A stretch of 53,995 bases of DNA from CAYJEO01 sp044432805 (lineage in GTDB: Bacteria > Bacillota_I > Bacilli_A > RF39 > UBA660). The notes beneath the pieces are model-generated. The model was not told where the DNA came from. It saw only the letters and a list, made by a program, of their open reading frames with translations, and ran no database searches. The translations under genes and the position numbers were made by a program. Below, piece by piece: positions 34,188-41,550 of this stretch. The first letter of the stretch is position 1; each line of letters starts with the position of its first letter. The stretch is taken from contig JAWXUI010000005.1 of the NCBI GenBank assembly GCA_044432805.1, forward strand, positions 1 to 53,995, given 5' to 3'.

Positions 34188-35111
34188 ATGAAAATAAATT
34201 TAGGATATGCTTGTGTATCAAAAACTTTAAACGTGACTTCCTCTACTCCATTTACTTATACAGAATTTTTAAAAACAAACGATTTTAATAAATTAGATAG
34301 AATTATTAATTCTAATTTAGAAGATTTAGAAAAAATTTTATATTACAATATAAAAAATAATATTACATTTTTTAGACTTACTTCAAAGCTAATACCACTT
34401 GCTACAAAAAAAGATGTTGTATTTGACTATGTAAATAATTACAAAGAAGAATTTAACAAATTAAAACCATTAATTAAACAATTAAGAGTTGATGTACATC
34501 CAGATCAATTTACTGTTTTAAATAGTGTCTCGAGTGAAGTAGTGAAAAATTCAATTGATAATTTAGAATATCATTATAACATTTTAAATCTTTTAGGTAT
34601 TGAAAATAAAATAATTATTTTACACGTTGGATCAAGTACTTTTGGTAAAAAAAATAGTATAACAAGATTCATAAATAATTTTAATTTGTTACCAGACCAT
34701 TTAAAAAAAAGCATTGCTATTGAAAACGATGATAAGGTATTTAATATAAAAGATTGTTTATATATTGCAAATACATTAAATATCCCTTTTGTATTAGATT
34801 ATCATCATTACATATGTAATAACGATAAAGAAAATTTATATGAATATATGGAAAAAATTTTTAATACTTGGAAAATAAAACCTAAGATTCATTTTTCTTC
34901 TCCAAAAAGCAAATTAAAAAAAGAGTTTAGAAGCCATCATGATTATATAGACGTAAACTCTTTTATTAACTTTTTAGAAAATATTAAATTTCTAAATAAA
35001 GATTTTGATATTATGTTAGAAGTAAAAGCAAAAGATGAAGCATTATTTAAATTAATAAGGCAATTAAAATATAATAATTATACTATAAAAGGTACGACTA
35101 TATATTTATAG
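34188..35111 (+). CDS. uvsE: UV DNA damage endonuclease
   Basis: UvsE (UVDE) nicks DNA 5' to UV photoproducts and other lesions. The 307-residue TIM-barrel protein starts with the family opening MKINLGYACVSKTLN, and contains the metal-site segments FFRLTSKLIPLAT, DVHPDQFTVLN, ILHVGSST, IAIENDDK, FVLDYHHYICN, KIHFSSPK and DIMLEVKAKDEA. Length is typical. In Bacillus it contributes to spore UV resistance. Start follows AAAGGTGAT. Its stop is only one base from the stop of the convergent paralogue gene. Confidence 0.95.
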   Translation: MKINLGYACVSKTLNVTSSTPFTYTEFLKTNDFNKLDRIINSNLEDLEKILYYNIKNNITFFRLTSKLIPLATKKDVVFDYVNNYKEEFNKLKPLIKQLRVDVHPDQFTVLNSVSSEVVKNSIDNLEYHYNILNLLGIENKIIILHVGSSTFGKKNSITRFINNFNLLPDHLKKSIAIENDDKVFNIKDCLYIANTLNIPFVLDYHHYICNNDKENLYEYMEKIFNTWKIKPKIHFSSPKSKLKKEFRSHHDYIDVNSFINFLENIKFLNKDFDIMLEVKAKDEALFKLIRQLKYNNYTIKGTTIYL

Positions 35112-35112
35112 T

Positions 35113-35649
35113 TTAAATGTATCTACTAATTAACTCTGTTTTATCAATTCGTTTTTGTTTTTGCTTACCTACTTCTTGTTGTATTAATACATTATATTTT
35201 GGATTAAGATTTGTTTTTATAGTTTGTGGGTATTCAACAACATTAATTTTTGCTGATATTTTACAAGCTAGTATATTAGAATATATAAATATAACTTGAG
35301 AAGCACAAAGTGATAAATCTTTTTTTTCGCAATTTAAAAATCTATCTACACATCCTTTTAGTCCAGGGAAAGCAGTTGTCATAGGAACTTCTACTTCACC
35401 ATCAACTAAAGTAGAATTACTATCTTTAGATAATGAATATATTAATATTTGTAATAATTCTGCTGGTGTATATTTATTTGTTAAACTATCTTTTTGTTTC
35501 TCAGAAATTGCTTTATATAATCTGTTTTTAACATAAAACTTTACCTCCAACAAAGTTGTTTGACTTTTTTTATTTTGTTTTAAAAAATCTTTTTCTAAAA
35601 TTTGTTCTAGTTCATTTAGTCCATTTAATAAGTCTATTTCATTTCTCAT
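35113..35649 (-). CDS. Unknown paralogous family, dispersed copy
   Basis: 178 residues; core TPAELLQILIYSLSKDSNS, TAFPGLKGCVDRFLNC and VIFIYSNILACKISA correspond to the run at 30048-33037, about 2.1 kb away. The C-terminus is short (KTELISRYI) and lacks the basic coil of genes 1, 3 and 4. It stands alone with its own promoter (35674-35702) and is convergent with uvsE. The separate copy shows that the family is not confined to one operon. Confidence 0.7.
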   Translation of the reverse strand: MRNEIDLLNGLNELEQILEKDFLKQNKKSQTTLLEVKFYVKNRLYKAISEKQKDSLTNKYTPAELLQILIYSLSKDSNSTLVDGEVEVPMTTAFPGLKGCVDRFLNCEKKDLSLCASQVIFIYSNILACKISAKINVVEYPQTIKTNLNPKYNVLIQQEVGKQKQKRIDKTELISRYI

Positions 35650-35673
35650 AATTCTCTTCCTTCTTCTAAATTT

Positions 35674-35702
35674 ATAATACTATAAATAAATTAAAAAAGC
35701 AA
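35674..35702 (-). promoter_or_regulatory. Promoter of the dispersed paralogue
   Basis: TTGCTT (35697-35702), 17 bases, TATTAT (35674-35679) on the minus strand. Confidence 0.5.
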
Positions 35703-35733
35703 AAGAAAAATATATGTTTTTTTTGATAACTTG

Positions 35734-35762
35734 TTGATTTTTAATAATAAAAAGAGTATAGT
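35734..35762 (+). promoter_or_regulatory. Promoter of the duplicated-domain gene
   Basis: TTGATT (35734-35739), 17 bases, TATAGT (35757-35762), 29 bp before the start codon. Confidence 0.6.
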
Positions 35763-35791
35763 ATAAGTACAAACATGAGGAGGTTTGAAAT

Positions 35792-36712
35792 ATGGGTTTA
35801 ATCAAACATGGAATAGCTTTGATAATAGAAAAAGCACTAAAAAAGCACGGATATAATGTTACAAGAATTGGAAGTAAAGTTTTTACTATTCAAACAGGTA
35901 ATATAGATTTAAGCGCTACATTACAAGGAACTTATACATATGACGAAGTTATGGAATTTAATGACGAGATTGGATATTCATCTCGCTTAGGTCATTCTAA
36001 TGGAACACCTATAGCAATAATAGGGATTCCAAATGATAATTATGAAGTTGGTTCCTTTAAAGATGTATGGGAATACGGAAAAGCTTCACCAGAAAAAGAA
36101 TATCCTTTTACATTATACGATGAAGAAACTGCAAAACAAATTGGTAATTATACTGTAGGGTTTAATAGTTATTTTGAAAGAATAAAAAAAGATTTAAAAT
36201 TTGATAAATTAAATCAAGTATATGAACAAACAAAAAGCAACAAAATAAGACATCTAGCAATAGAAACACCATTTGTATTAGATGCAGAATATAAAATGAA
36301 TGGAACTTATTCATTTAAAGAAATTAAAAAAATGTTAGCGCAAGATAAATTTAGAATGACATCATTTGCATCATATGCATTAAAAGATGGTAAACCAATT
36401 GCTATAATTGGGGTTGGTTATAGAAAAGATGGCTCAATTTGTGGGTTTAGAGATGTATGGGAATATGGTAAAGATGAACCCGAAGTATCTACTTATGAAC
36501 CTATAAGCATAGAAGATGCACAACATATTACTAATTTTGAAGTATATGGATGTGATTGTACTACTGCTGATATCGATATAGTTGATATGGATGTAGAAAA
36601 ATACGACAGAAGATTTGATAAACGTTTTGATTATTATTCTGAAGGTGTTGATTATCGAATGAGTTATAAGAATCCAAAAAAAGATAAAGTTAAAACATTA
36701 GATACTCCATAA
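35792..36712 (+). CDS. Unknown protein with internal duplication
   Basis: 306 residues, no membrane segment. Two related halves: repeat 1 (about 43-123) with GTYTYDEVMEFNDE, GTPIAIIGIP and KDVWEYGKASPE; repeat 2 (about 167-253) with GTYSFKEIKKMLAQ, GKPIAIIGVGY and RDVWEYGKDEPE. The repeat period is about 127 residues. The N-terminus (HGIALIIEKALKKHGYNV) is a helix, and the C-terminal tail is polar with two Cys in CDCTT. No family recognised. AGGAGGT lies 8 bases before the ATG and a terminator follows. Possibly a small ligand-binding or structural repeat protein. Confidence 0.65.
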   Translation: MGLIKHGIALIIEKALKKHGYNVTRIGSKVFTIQTGNIDLSATLQGTYTYDEVMEFNDEIGYSSRLGHSNGTPIAIIGIPNDNYEVGSFKDVWEYGKASPEKEYPFTLYDEETAKQIGNYTVGFNSYFERIKKDLKFDKLNQVYEQTKSNKIRHLAIETPFVLDAEYKMNGTYSFKEIKKMLAQDKFRMTSFASYALKDGKPIAIIGVGYRKDGSICGFRDVWEYGKDEPEVSTYEPISIEDAQHITNFEVYGCDCTTADIDIVDMDVEKYDRRFDKRFDYYSEGVDYRMSYKNPKKDKVKTLDTP

Positions 36713-36736
36713 ATCATAAATTATATATTTAAATAT

Positions 36737-36770
36737 AAAAAAACTTATCCAATATAGATAAGTTTTTTAA
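36737..36770 (+). terminator. Intrinsic terminator
   Basis: AAAACTTATC-CAATATA-GATAAGTTTT followed by TTAATG, between the duplicated-domain gene and the tRNA. Confidence 0.85.
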
Positions 36771-36778
36771 TGTCTTTT

Positions 36779-36855
36779 TGGTAGCGACGAATGGATTCGA
36801 ACCATCGACCTAACGGGTATGAACCGTTTGCTCTAGCCAACTGAGCTACATCGCC
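36779..36855 (-). tRNA. tRNA-Met (CAT), elongator type
   Basis: A 77-nt cloverleaf read on the minus strand: acceptor GGCGATG pairs with CGTCGCT (G-U at both wobble sites), D arm GCTC..GAGC, anticodon stem AACGG/CCGTT with loop TTCATAC giving CAT, variable loop AGGTC, T arm GATGG-TTCGAAT-CCATT, and genomically encoded ACCA. The sequence GGCG..GTAGCTCAG..AGAGC..CGGTTCATACCCG matches the elongator methionine tRNA of Firmicutes rather than the initiator (which has a C1-A72 mismatch and GGG/CCC anticodon stem). Confidence 0.93.
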
Positions 36856-36871
36856 ATTTATGAACAAAATA

Positions 36872-36901
36872 ATTATAACATTTTAATTTATATTAAATCA
36901 A
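36872..36901 (-). promoter_or_regulatory. Promoter of tRNA-Met
   Basis: TTGATT (36896-36901), 18 bases, TATAAT (36872-36877) on the minus strand, 16 bp before the tRNA. Confidence 0.7.
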
Positions 36902-36911
36902 GTCTTTTTAT

Positions 36912-36938
36912 AAAAAAAAACAAAGATTTAACTTTGTT
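36912..36938 (-). terminator. Terminator of fhs
   Basis: AAACAAAG and CTTTGTTT with a T-tract, directly after the fhs stop on the minus strand. Confidence 0.8.
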
Positions 36939-38527
36939 TAAAATAATCCAGATATTATATTATTACTTATTTTCATATTTTCATAAGCTGGAGTTTTATT
37001 AAGTCCAGGTAAAGTCATTATATTCCCTAATAAAACAACAATAAAACCAGCACCATTATTTAAATATATATCTTTTATTGTTAATTCAAAATTAGTAGGC
37101 GCTCCTAAACTTTTTTGATTATCTGTAAAAGAATATTGTGTTTTAGCAATGCATATTGGTAAATTAGAATTAATGCTTTCAATAAATTTGATTTTTTCTT
37201 TTATTTCATCACTAATAACAATATCATTACTTCTGTATATTTTTGTAGCGATACTATTTATTTTATTATAAATGGTATCAGTTAATTCATAAGTAAAAAT
37301 AGGACTTGGTTTAGTATCAAAAGAAACTATTATTTTAGCTAAATCTTTTGCTCCCCTACTGCCTTGTTCAAAAGATGAAGAAATCGCATATAACACATTA
37401 TTACTAATTAAATAATTTTCTAAATATTCAATATCTTCTTTTTTATCTTTAGAAAAATGATTAATACAAACAACTATATTTTTATTAAACTGTTGCATAT
37501 TTTCAATATGTCTGTTTAAATTTTCTATTCCTTTTTTTAAATCATCGTACCCATTATATAACAAACTTCTAATAGTAGTATTAATTACAATAACATCTGG
37601 ATATATATTAGCTTTTCTGCATTTAATATTAATAAATTTCTCAGCACCTAAATCAGATCCAAACCCTGCTTCAGTCACAACGTAATCAGTTAAAGATAAA
37701 CCTAGCTTTGTAGCAATTACACTATTGCATCCATGAGCTATATTAGCAAATGGACCACCATGAATAATAGCTGGATTATTTTCTAACGTTTGCACTAAAT
37801 TAGGCTTTATTGCATCTTTTAATATAATTGTAAGTGAATCTTCTATTTTTAATTCAAAAGCAAAAACAGGTTTGTTATCTTCATTAACACCTATAATTAT
37901 ATTACCAATTTTTTCTTTTAAATCATTAATATCTTCGGCTAAACAAACAATAGCCATTATTTCGCTTGCAACACTTATATTAAATTTTTCTTCTCGATTA
38001 TAACTTGAATTAATTGTAATATTTCTTAATGCACGATCATTTAAATCTAAACATCTTCTAAATAAAACATTTTTAATCTTTAAATCATTTCCTTGAAATA
38101 TATGATTATCTATAGCAGCACACAATAAATTATTTGCTGATGTAATAGCATGAATATCTCCCGTAAAATGAAGATTTATATCCTCCATTGGAATTACTTG
38201 ACTATATCCTCCACCTGTTGCTCCACCTTTAATACCAAATACTGGACCCATTGAAGGTTCTCTTAAAACAACTAAACTATCTTTTCCTATACTATTAAGT
38301 GCATCATTTATACCAATACTCATAGTTGTTTTTCCCTCTCCATAAGGAGTTGGAGATGTCGAAGTAACTAAAATTAATTTACCTTTTTTATTTTCTATCT
38401 TTTTATTTATTTTAGCTTTATAATTTCCATATAGCTCTAATTCGTCTTCTTGTATATTTAATTTGTTTGCAATGTCTTTAATATTTAACATTTTAGACTC
38501 TTGTGATATTTCTATATCTGTTTTCAT
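36938..38527 (-). CDS. fhs: Formate-tetrahydrofolate ligase
   Basis: Fhs makes 10-formyl-THF from formate and ATP, feeding purine and initiator formyl-Met synthesis. Motifs: PTPYGEGKTT (59-68, the ATP-binding loop), REPSMGPVFGIKGGATGGGY, MEDINLHFTGDIHAI, NNPAIIHGGPFANIAHGCNS and TEAGFGSDLGAEKF. 529 residues is about 25 shorter than usual, with compact loops. The ATG at 38527 follows AGAGGTGA; a GTG nine bases before it overlaps that site. No other folate genes are adjacent. Confidence 0.96.
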   Translation of the reverse strand: MKTDIEISQESKMLNIKDIANKLNIQEDELELYGNYKAKINKKIENKKGKLILVTSTSPTPYGEGKTTMSIGINDALNSIGKDSLVVLREPSMGPVFGIKGGATGGGYSQVIPMEDINLHFTGDIHAITSANNLLCAAIDNHIFQGNDLKIKNVLFRRCLDLNDRALRNITINSSYNREEKFNISVASEIMAIVCLAEDINDLKEKIGNIIIGVNEDNKPVFAFELKIEDSLTIILKDAIKPNLVQTLENNPAIIHGGPFANIAHGCNSVIATKLGLSLTDYVVTEAGFGSDLGAEKFINIKCRKANIYPDVIVINTTIRSLLYNGYDDLKKGIENLNRHIENMQQFNKNIVVCINHFSKDKKEDIEYLENYLISNNVLYAISSSFEQGSRGAKDLAKIIVSFDTKPSPIFTYELTDTIYNKINSIATKIYRSNDIVISDEIKEKIKFIESINSNLPICIAKTQYSFTDNQKSLGAPTNFELTIKDIYLNNGAGFIVVLLGNIMTLPGLNKTPAYENMKISNNIISGLF

Positions 38528-38552
38528 ATTTATCACCTCTAATACAATTATA

Positions 38553-38578
38553 ACAAAAAAAGACTATAAAAGTCTTCT
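38553..38578 (-). terminator. Terminator after rubrerythrin
   Basis: AGACT-TTTAT-AGTCT followed by TTTTTTTG on the minus strand; the TATAAT box for fhs starts two bases after the T-tract. Confidence 0.75.
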
Positions 38579-38580
38579 TT

Positions 38581-39120
38581 TTAATAATTTTCTGCTCTTA
38601 ATTCAAAATATGCTTTAGGATGTGCACATACTGGGCATAAAGCGATTGCTTCTTCTCCGAAATGTACATGTCCACAATTTCTACAAATCCACATTTTTTT
38701 CTCATCTTTTTTAAATACTTTTTCTTCTTTTATATTATTTAATAAAGAAGTGTATCTTTCTTCATGTTCTTTTTCAATTTTACCAACTTCTGTAAATAAG
38801 AATGATAATTTAGTAAATCCTTCTTCTTTAGCAGTTTTAGCAAATTCTGCATACATATCTGTCCATTCGAAATTTTCACCATTTGCAGCAGCTAATAAAT
38901 TTTCTTCAGTAGTTCCAATTTCCCCACCATTAAGTTCTTTAAACCACATTTTAGCATGTTCTTTTTCATTGTTAGCAGTTTCTAAAAATATAGCAGCTAT
39001 TTGTTCATAACCTTCTTTTTTAGCTTTTGATGCAAAGTAAGTATATTTATTTCTTGCTTGGCTTTCTCCTGCAAATGCAGTCATTAAATTTTGTTCTGTT
39101 TTACTTCCTTTAAGTTCCAT
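38581..39120 (-). CDS. Rubrerythrin
   Basis: 179-residue di-iron peroxidase: ferritin-like four-helix domain with GESQARNKY, ANNEKEHAKM, and FTEVGKIEKEHEERY providing the carboxylate and His ligands, and a C-terminal rubredoxin-like domain (WICRNCGHVHFGEEAI, then CPVCAHPKAYFE) with two CxxC pairs. It reduces hydrogen peroxide in anaerobes. Overlaps perR by one base (ATGA-type junction), with ribosome site AGGAGAA. Confidence 0.96.
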   Translation of the reverse strand: MELKGSKTEQNLMTAFAGESQARNKYTYFASKAKKEGYEQIAAIFLETANNEKEHAKMWFKELNGGEIGTTEENLLAAANGENFEWTDMYAEFAKTAKEEGFTKLSFLFTEVGKIEKEHEERYTSLLNNIKEEKVFKKDEKKMWICRNCGHVHFGEEAIALCPVCAHPKAYFELRAENY

Positions 39121-39485
39121 TATTTTCTCCTTCTAGCACATTCTTTGCATATTCCACTTACCACGACTTCGATATTATTAACAATCAAATCTTCGTCAAA
39201 TAATTTTTCGTAATTAACTTCTTCTAAATCAACTAAACAATTACAACATTCGCAATAAAAATGACTATGATGATTTAATGTCTTATCAAATCTATCTCCA
39301 CTTTTAAGACTTATTTTGTTTATCTTGTTGTTCTTAACTAAATCAGCTAAATTACGATATACTGTTCCAAGACTTATGTTTGGTAATATTTCTTTTGCCT
39401 GTAAGTAAATTTGATTGGCATCTGGATGATCACATCTATTTGCAACAATTTCAAATATAACTTCTCTTTGTTTGGAATATCTCAT
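39120..39485 (-). CDS. perR: Fur-family peroxide regulator, PerR type
   Basis: 121 residues: winged helix (QREVIFEIVANRCDHPDANQ, then SLGTVYRNLADLVKNNKI) and a dimerisation domain with HHSHFYCECCNCLVDLEEV and CKECARRRK. The CxxC pairs (CECC and CKEC) bind structural zinc, and the HHxHFxC set is the sensing metal site. The adjacent rubrerythrin makes PerR more likely than Fur or Zur. It is short (usual 140-150). A PerR-type box lies 14 bp upstream of its start (39499-39513), indicating autoregulation. Confidence 0.88.
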   Translation of the reverse strand: MRYSKQREVIFEIVANRCDHPDANQIYLQAKEILPNISLGTVYRNLADLVKNNKINKISLKSGDRFDKTLNHHSHFYCECCNCLVDLEEVNYEKLFDEDLIVNNIEVVVSGICKECARRRK

Positions 39486-39498
39486 ATATGCTCCCTAA

Positions 39499-39513
39499 TA
39501 GTAATCATTACTA
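39499..39513 (-). promoter_or_regulatory. PerR/Fur-type operator
   Basis: Perfect 7-1-7 inverted repeat TAGTAAT-C-ATTACTA between the promoter and the perR start. It matches the PerR/Fur box type (consensus TTATAATnATTATAA, with symmetric half-site differences). Role inferred from position. Confidence 0.75.
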
Positions 39514-39524
39514 ATTACACTATA

Positions 39525-39554
39525 ATTGTACTACTTATATTTATATAAAGTCAA
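39525..39554 (-). promoter_or_regulatory. Promoter of perR-rubrerythrin
   Basis: TTGACT (39549-39554), 18 bases, TACAAT (39525-39530) on the minus strand. The operator lies immediately downstream of the -10 box, over the expected start point. Confidence 0.6.
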
Positions 39555-39564
39555 TAAAAAAGAA

Positions 39565-40110
39565 CTATTTAGTTCCTTTATAAAATCTAGATATAACTTT
39601 AGCAAATTGATATAAAATATCATCGCTATTATTGATTGCAATAAATTTACCATATGCTTTACCACCAATTGTAAGTGACGCTATCAAAGCTGTTGTAATT
39701 AAAGTAATAATTAATACATTAAAATTTAATAATTCAGATATCTTAGATGCAATTATAACACCAGCAGTACCCGAAACTATTCCACATATATCTCCAATAA
39801 CATCGTTACAAAAAGATGAAACTTTATCAGCTTTTTTTATTAAATTAACTCCTGTTGAACCACCTTTTACTTTTTTAGAACTCATAGAGTTAAATGTATT
39901 TATATTAGCCGCTGTTACTGCAACTCCAATCATATCAAAAATAACACCAAATGTAATAAATAATATTACTAATATAATCCCAAGTAAAATATTAACATTA
40001 GGGATTATTAATTCTGATAAAAATGAAAATATTAATGATATAAAAAAAGCACATATTGATATAATAATAATCCATTTTATATTTTCTTTGTTTTTTTGTT
40101 TTTTCTTCAT
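39565..40110 (-). CDS. oapA: OLE-associated membrane protein OapA
   Basis: OapA is a membrane protein that binds OLE RNA and anchors it at the membrane, with reported links to Mg/Mn homeostasis, ethanol and cold tolerance. The 181-residue product has four membrane helices (about 12-32, 35-60, 108-128, 130-150), with VIFDMIGVAVTAANINTFNS, KGGSTGVNLIKKADKVSSFC and GDICGIVSGTAGVIIASKI as the conserved middle region. These segments are often misannotated as a CorB-type Mg transporter. The ATG at 40110 is chosen because AGGAG lies 4-8 bases upstream; an earlier Met at 40155 lies upstream of that site, within the RNA's terminator region. The gene follows the OLE-like RNA, the invariant OLE gene order. 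Confidence 0.85.
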   Translation of the reverse strand: MKKKQKNKENIKWIIIISICAFFISLIFSFLSELIIPNVNILLGIILVILFITFGVIFDMIGVAVTAANINTFNSMSSKKVKGGSTGVNLIKKADKVSSFCNDVIGDICGIVSGTAGVIIASKISELLNFNVLIITLITTALIASLTIGGKAYGKFIAINNSDDILYQFAKVISRFYKGTK

Positions 40111-40120
40111 ATTTCTCCTA

Positions 40121-40147
40121 AATAAAAAAAGGTAAAAACCTTTTTTG
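40121..40147 (-). terminator. Intrinsic terminator between OLE RNA and oapA
   Basis: AAAAAAGG-TTTTTA-CCTTTTTT with a T-tract on the minus strand, ending about 10 bases before the oapA ribosome site. It may separate RNA from mRNA levels. Confidence 0.7.
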
Positions 40148-40711
40148 TTTGGCATTTTAAAAAGTAAACTTTACGCCATAGGTCAAGTAGGATTTCCCTT
40201 ATTTCTACTCACCGTTACCAGTGTAGTGGTTCCCCTTTAAAGAAATAAATATATTGTTTCCAATTATATGACTTGATTACCACTTAGTGCGTACTGCAAT
40301 CCTTTTAAAAAATACATTCTAGGAGATTTCCTCCCCAACTTTCATTACTAATTCTTTTTTGCAGTAATAATTTCAAATTGCGATATTAAATTAATTCTAG
40401 CTATAAACTAATTTAATTGGATCAATTATCCCAAATTACCACTCAAGACAAGCTACACTACTCATAACTTTCGCCACCTAGTAGGTTTAATCCCAAGTCG
40501 TACATTATGCACAAGATTAGGTCTCCATAAATGCGGGGTCGTTTGCCGTATGCCATTACGATCGCCCTTCATTCTATCTTCCAGCATCCACCCCAAACTG
40601 GGCGTAAGAAGCAGACACCAGAAGCTTCACAGATATGCTCTTTAGTGGATTTTTAGCCCCACCTTCGTAATAAATTAAGTTGACTAGAATAATGCGCCAA
40701 AATAAATTACA
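40148..40711 (-). ncRNA. ole: OLE RNA (large structured RNA, about 560 nt)
   Basis: No coding frame exists across 40148-40711, yet the minus strand is richer in G/C than its surroundings and closes on itself. The 5' segment TTTGGCGCATT (40701-40691) complements the 3' segment AATGCCAAA (40156-40148), apart from a two-base bulge, and CTAGTCAA (40687-40680) complements TTGACCTA (40186-40179) with one bulge. Multi-base purine/GC blocks (GGTGGGGCTAAAAATCCACTA, split by a hairpin; GGGGAGGAAATCTCC) form further stems. The position immediately upstream of oapA is the defining OLE arrangement. Length 560 is close to the OLE average (about 600). A sigma-A promoter and a terminator flank it. The call rests on gene order and closing pairing; I did not check it against a covariance model. 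Confidence 0.8.
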
Positions 40712-40717
40712 AGAAAA

Positions 40718-40746
40718 ATTATAACAAAAAATTATCATTTTGTCAA
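40718..40746 (-). promoter_or_regulatory. Consensus promoter of the OLE RNA
   Basis: TTGACA (40741-40746), exactly 17 bases, TATAAT (40718-40723) on the minus strand: perfect sigma-A consensus at both boxes. Expected start near 40711, 10 bases before the closing helix. Confidence 0.85.
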
Positions 40747-40791
40747 ATTACATTACATTATATTCAAAAACTATATTTTTATTTAATTTAT

Positions 40792-41433
40792 TTATATCTC
40801 TTCAAAATAAGTTTTTTCTTTTATTAAAACAATACTTTTACCAGAACTAATTTCATTTACTAATTTAATAAATTCATCTGTTTTTTTAAATGGAATAATT
40901 ATATTTGAAATAATTTTTTCGTCATATGAAATATTTTCTTTTATATACTTATTTTTATTTATTTCATAAAGAATAGGATTAATAAAATTATAGTCAGTAA
41001 TAATTTCTAATCTGTCACCTAAAACCATAGTTGATATTTCAACTTTCTTTAAAACTTCTTTCACTGCATCTTTATATGCATGACATAATCCACCAGTTCC
41101 AAGTAAAATACCGCCAAAGTATCTTGTAACAACACAAGCAACATTTACTAACCCACTAGAGGTTAAAATTTCTAGCATTGGTAATCCTGCAGTTCCACTT
41201 GGCTCTCTATCATCACTACATCTAAGTATTTCTTTTTTACTTCCAATTATAAATGCACTACAATTATGTTTCGCATCATAATGTTTTTTCTTTATTTTAT
41301 TCACAAAATCAATTGCTTCTTCTTCTGTAGACACTTTTTTTAAATGCGCTATAAAACGAGATTTTTTAATAACAATTTCGTTATATATTATTGTTTCATT
41401 ACTACATTTTATTGTTTTATATTCATCAGTCAT
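40792..41433 (-). CDS. yigZ: YigZ/IMPACT family protein
   Basis: 213 residues; N-terminal IMPACT (UPF0029) domain with SRFIAHLKKVSTEEEAIDFV, HNCSAFIIG, the signature DDREPSGTAGLPML, VVTRYFGGILLGTGGL, and a short C-terminal domain resembling the EF-G domain V-like DUF1949. Family members are linked to translation under stress, with no biochemical role fixed. The ATG at 41433 follows AGAGGTG; an upstream GTG (41439) lies in that site. Confidence 0.9.
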   Translation of the reverse strand: MTDEYKTIKCSNETIIYNEIVIKKSRFIAHLKKVSTEEEAIDFVNKIKKKHYDAKHNCSAFIIGSKKEILRCSDDREPSGTAGLPMLEILTSSGLVNVACVVTRYFGGILLGTGGLCHAYKDAVKEVLKKVEISTMVLGDRLEIITDYNFINPILYEINKNKYIKENISYDEKIISNIIIPFKKTDEFIKLVNEISSGKSIVLIKEKTYFEEI

Positions 41434-41504
41434 AAGCACCTCTGTTTTTTTATTATAACAAAATATTTTTTTTTATACAATTAACAATTTTAATATAATT
41501 TATC

Positions 41505-41532
41505 TAGACTTTTTTTAAAATTATGCTATAAT
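41505..41532 (+). promoter_or_regulatory. Promoter of gmk
   Basis: TAGACT (41505-41510), 16 bases, TATAAT (41527-41532), with TGC just before the -10 box (extended -10 character). Confidence 0.6.
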
Positions 41533-41550
41533 CTTTTAAAGGAGAAAGTT

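Noticed and set aside
39632..40135. 167-residue plus-strand frame antisense to oapA
   Set aside because: It is the complement of a helix-rich membrane gene and lacks a ribosome site; oapA has better start signals and homology.
40148..40711. Non-coding stretch as tmRNA, RNase P RNA, SRP RNA or group II intron
   Set aside because: No tag-peptide frame or tRNA-like end for tmRNA, no RNase P conserved core that I recognise, far too long for SRP, and no domain V-like hairpin with AGC triad or intron-encoded protein. Position before oapA fits OLE RNA better.
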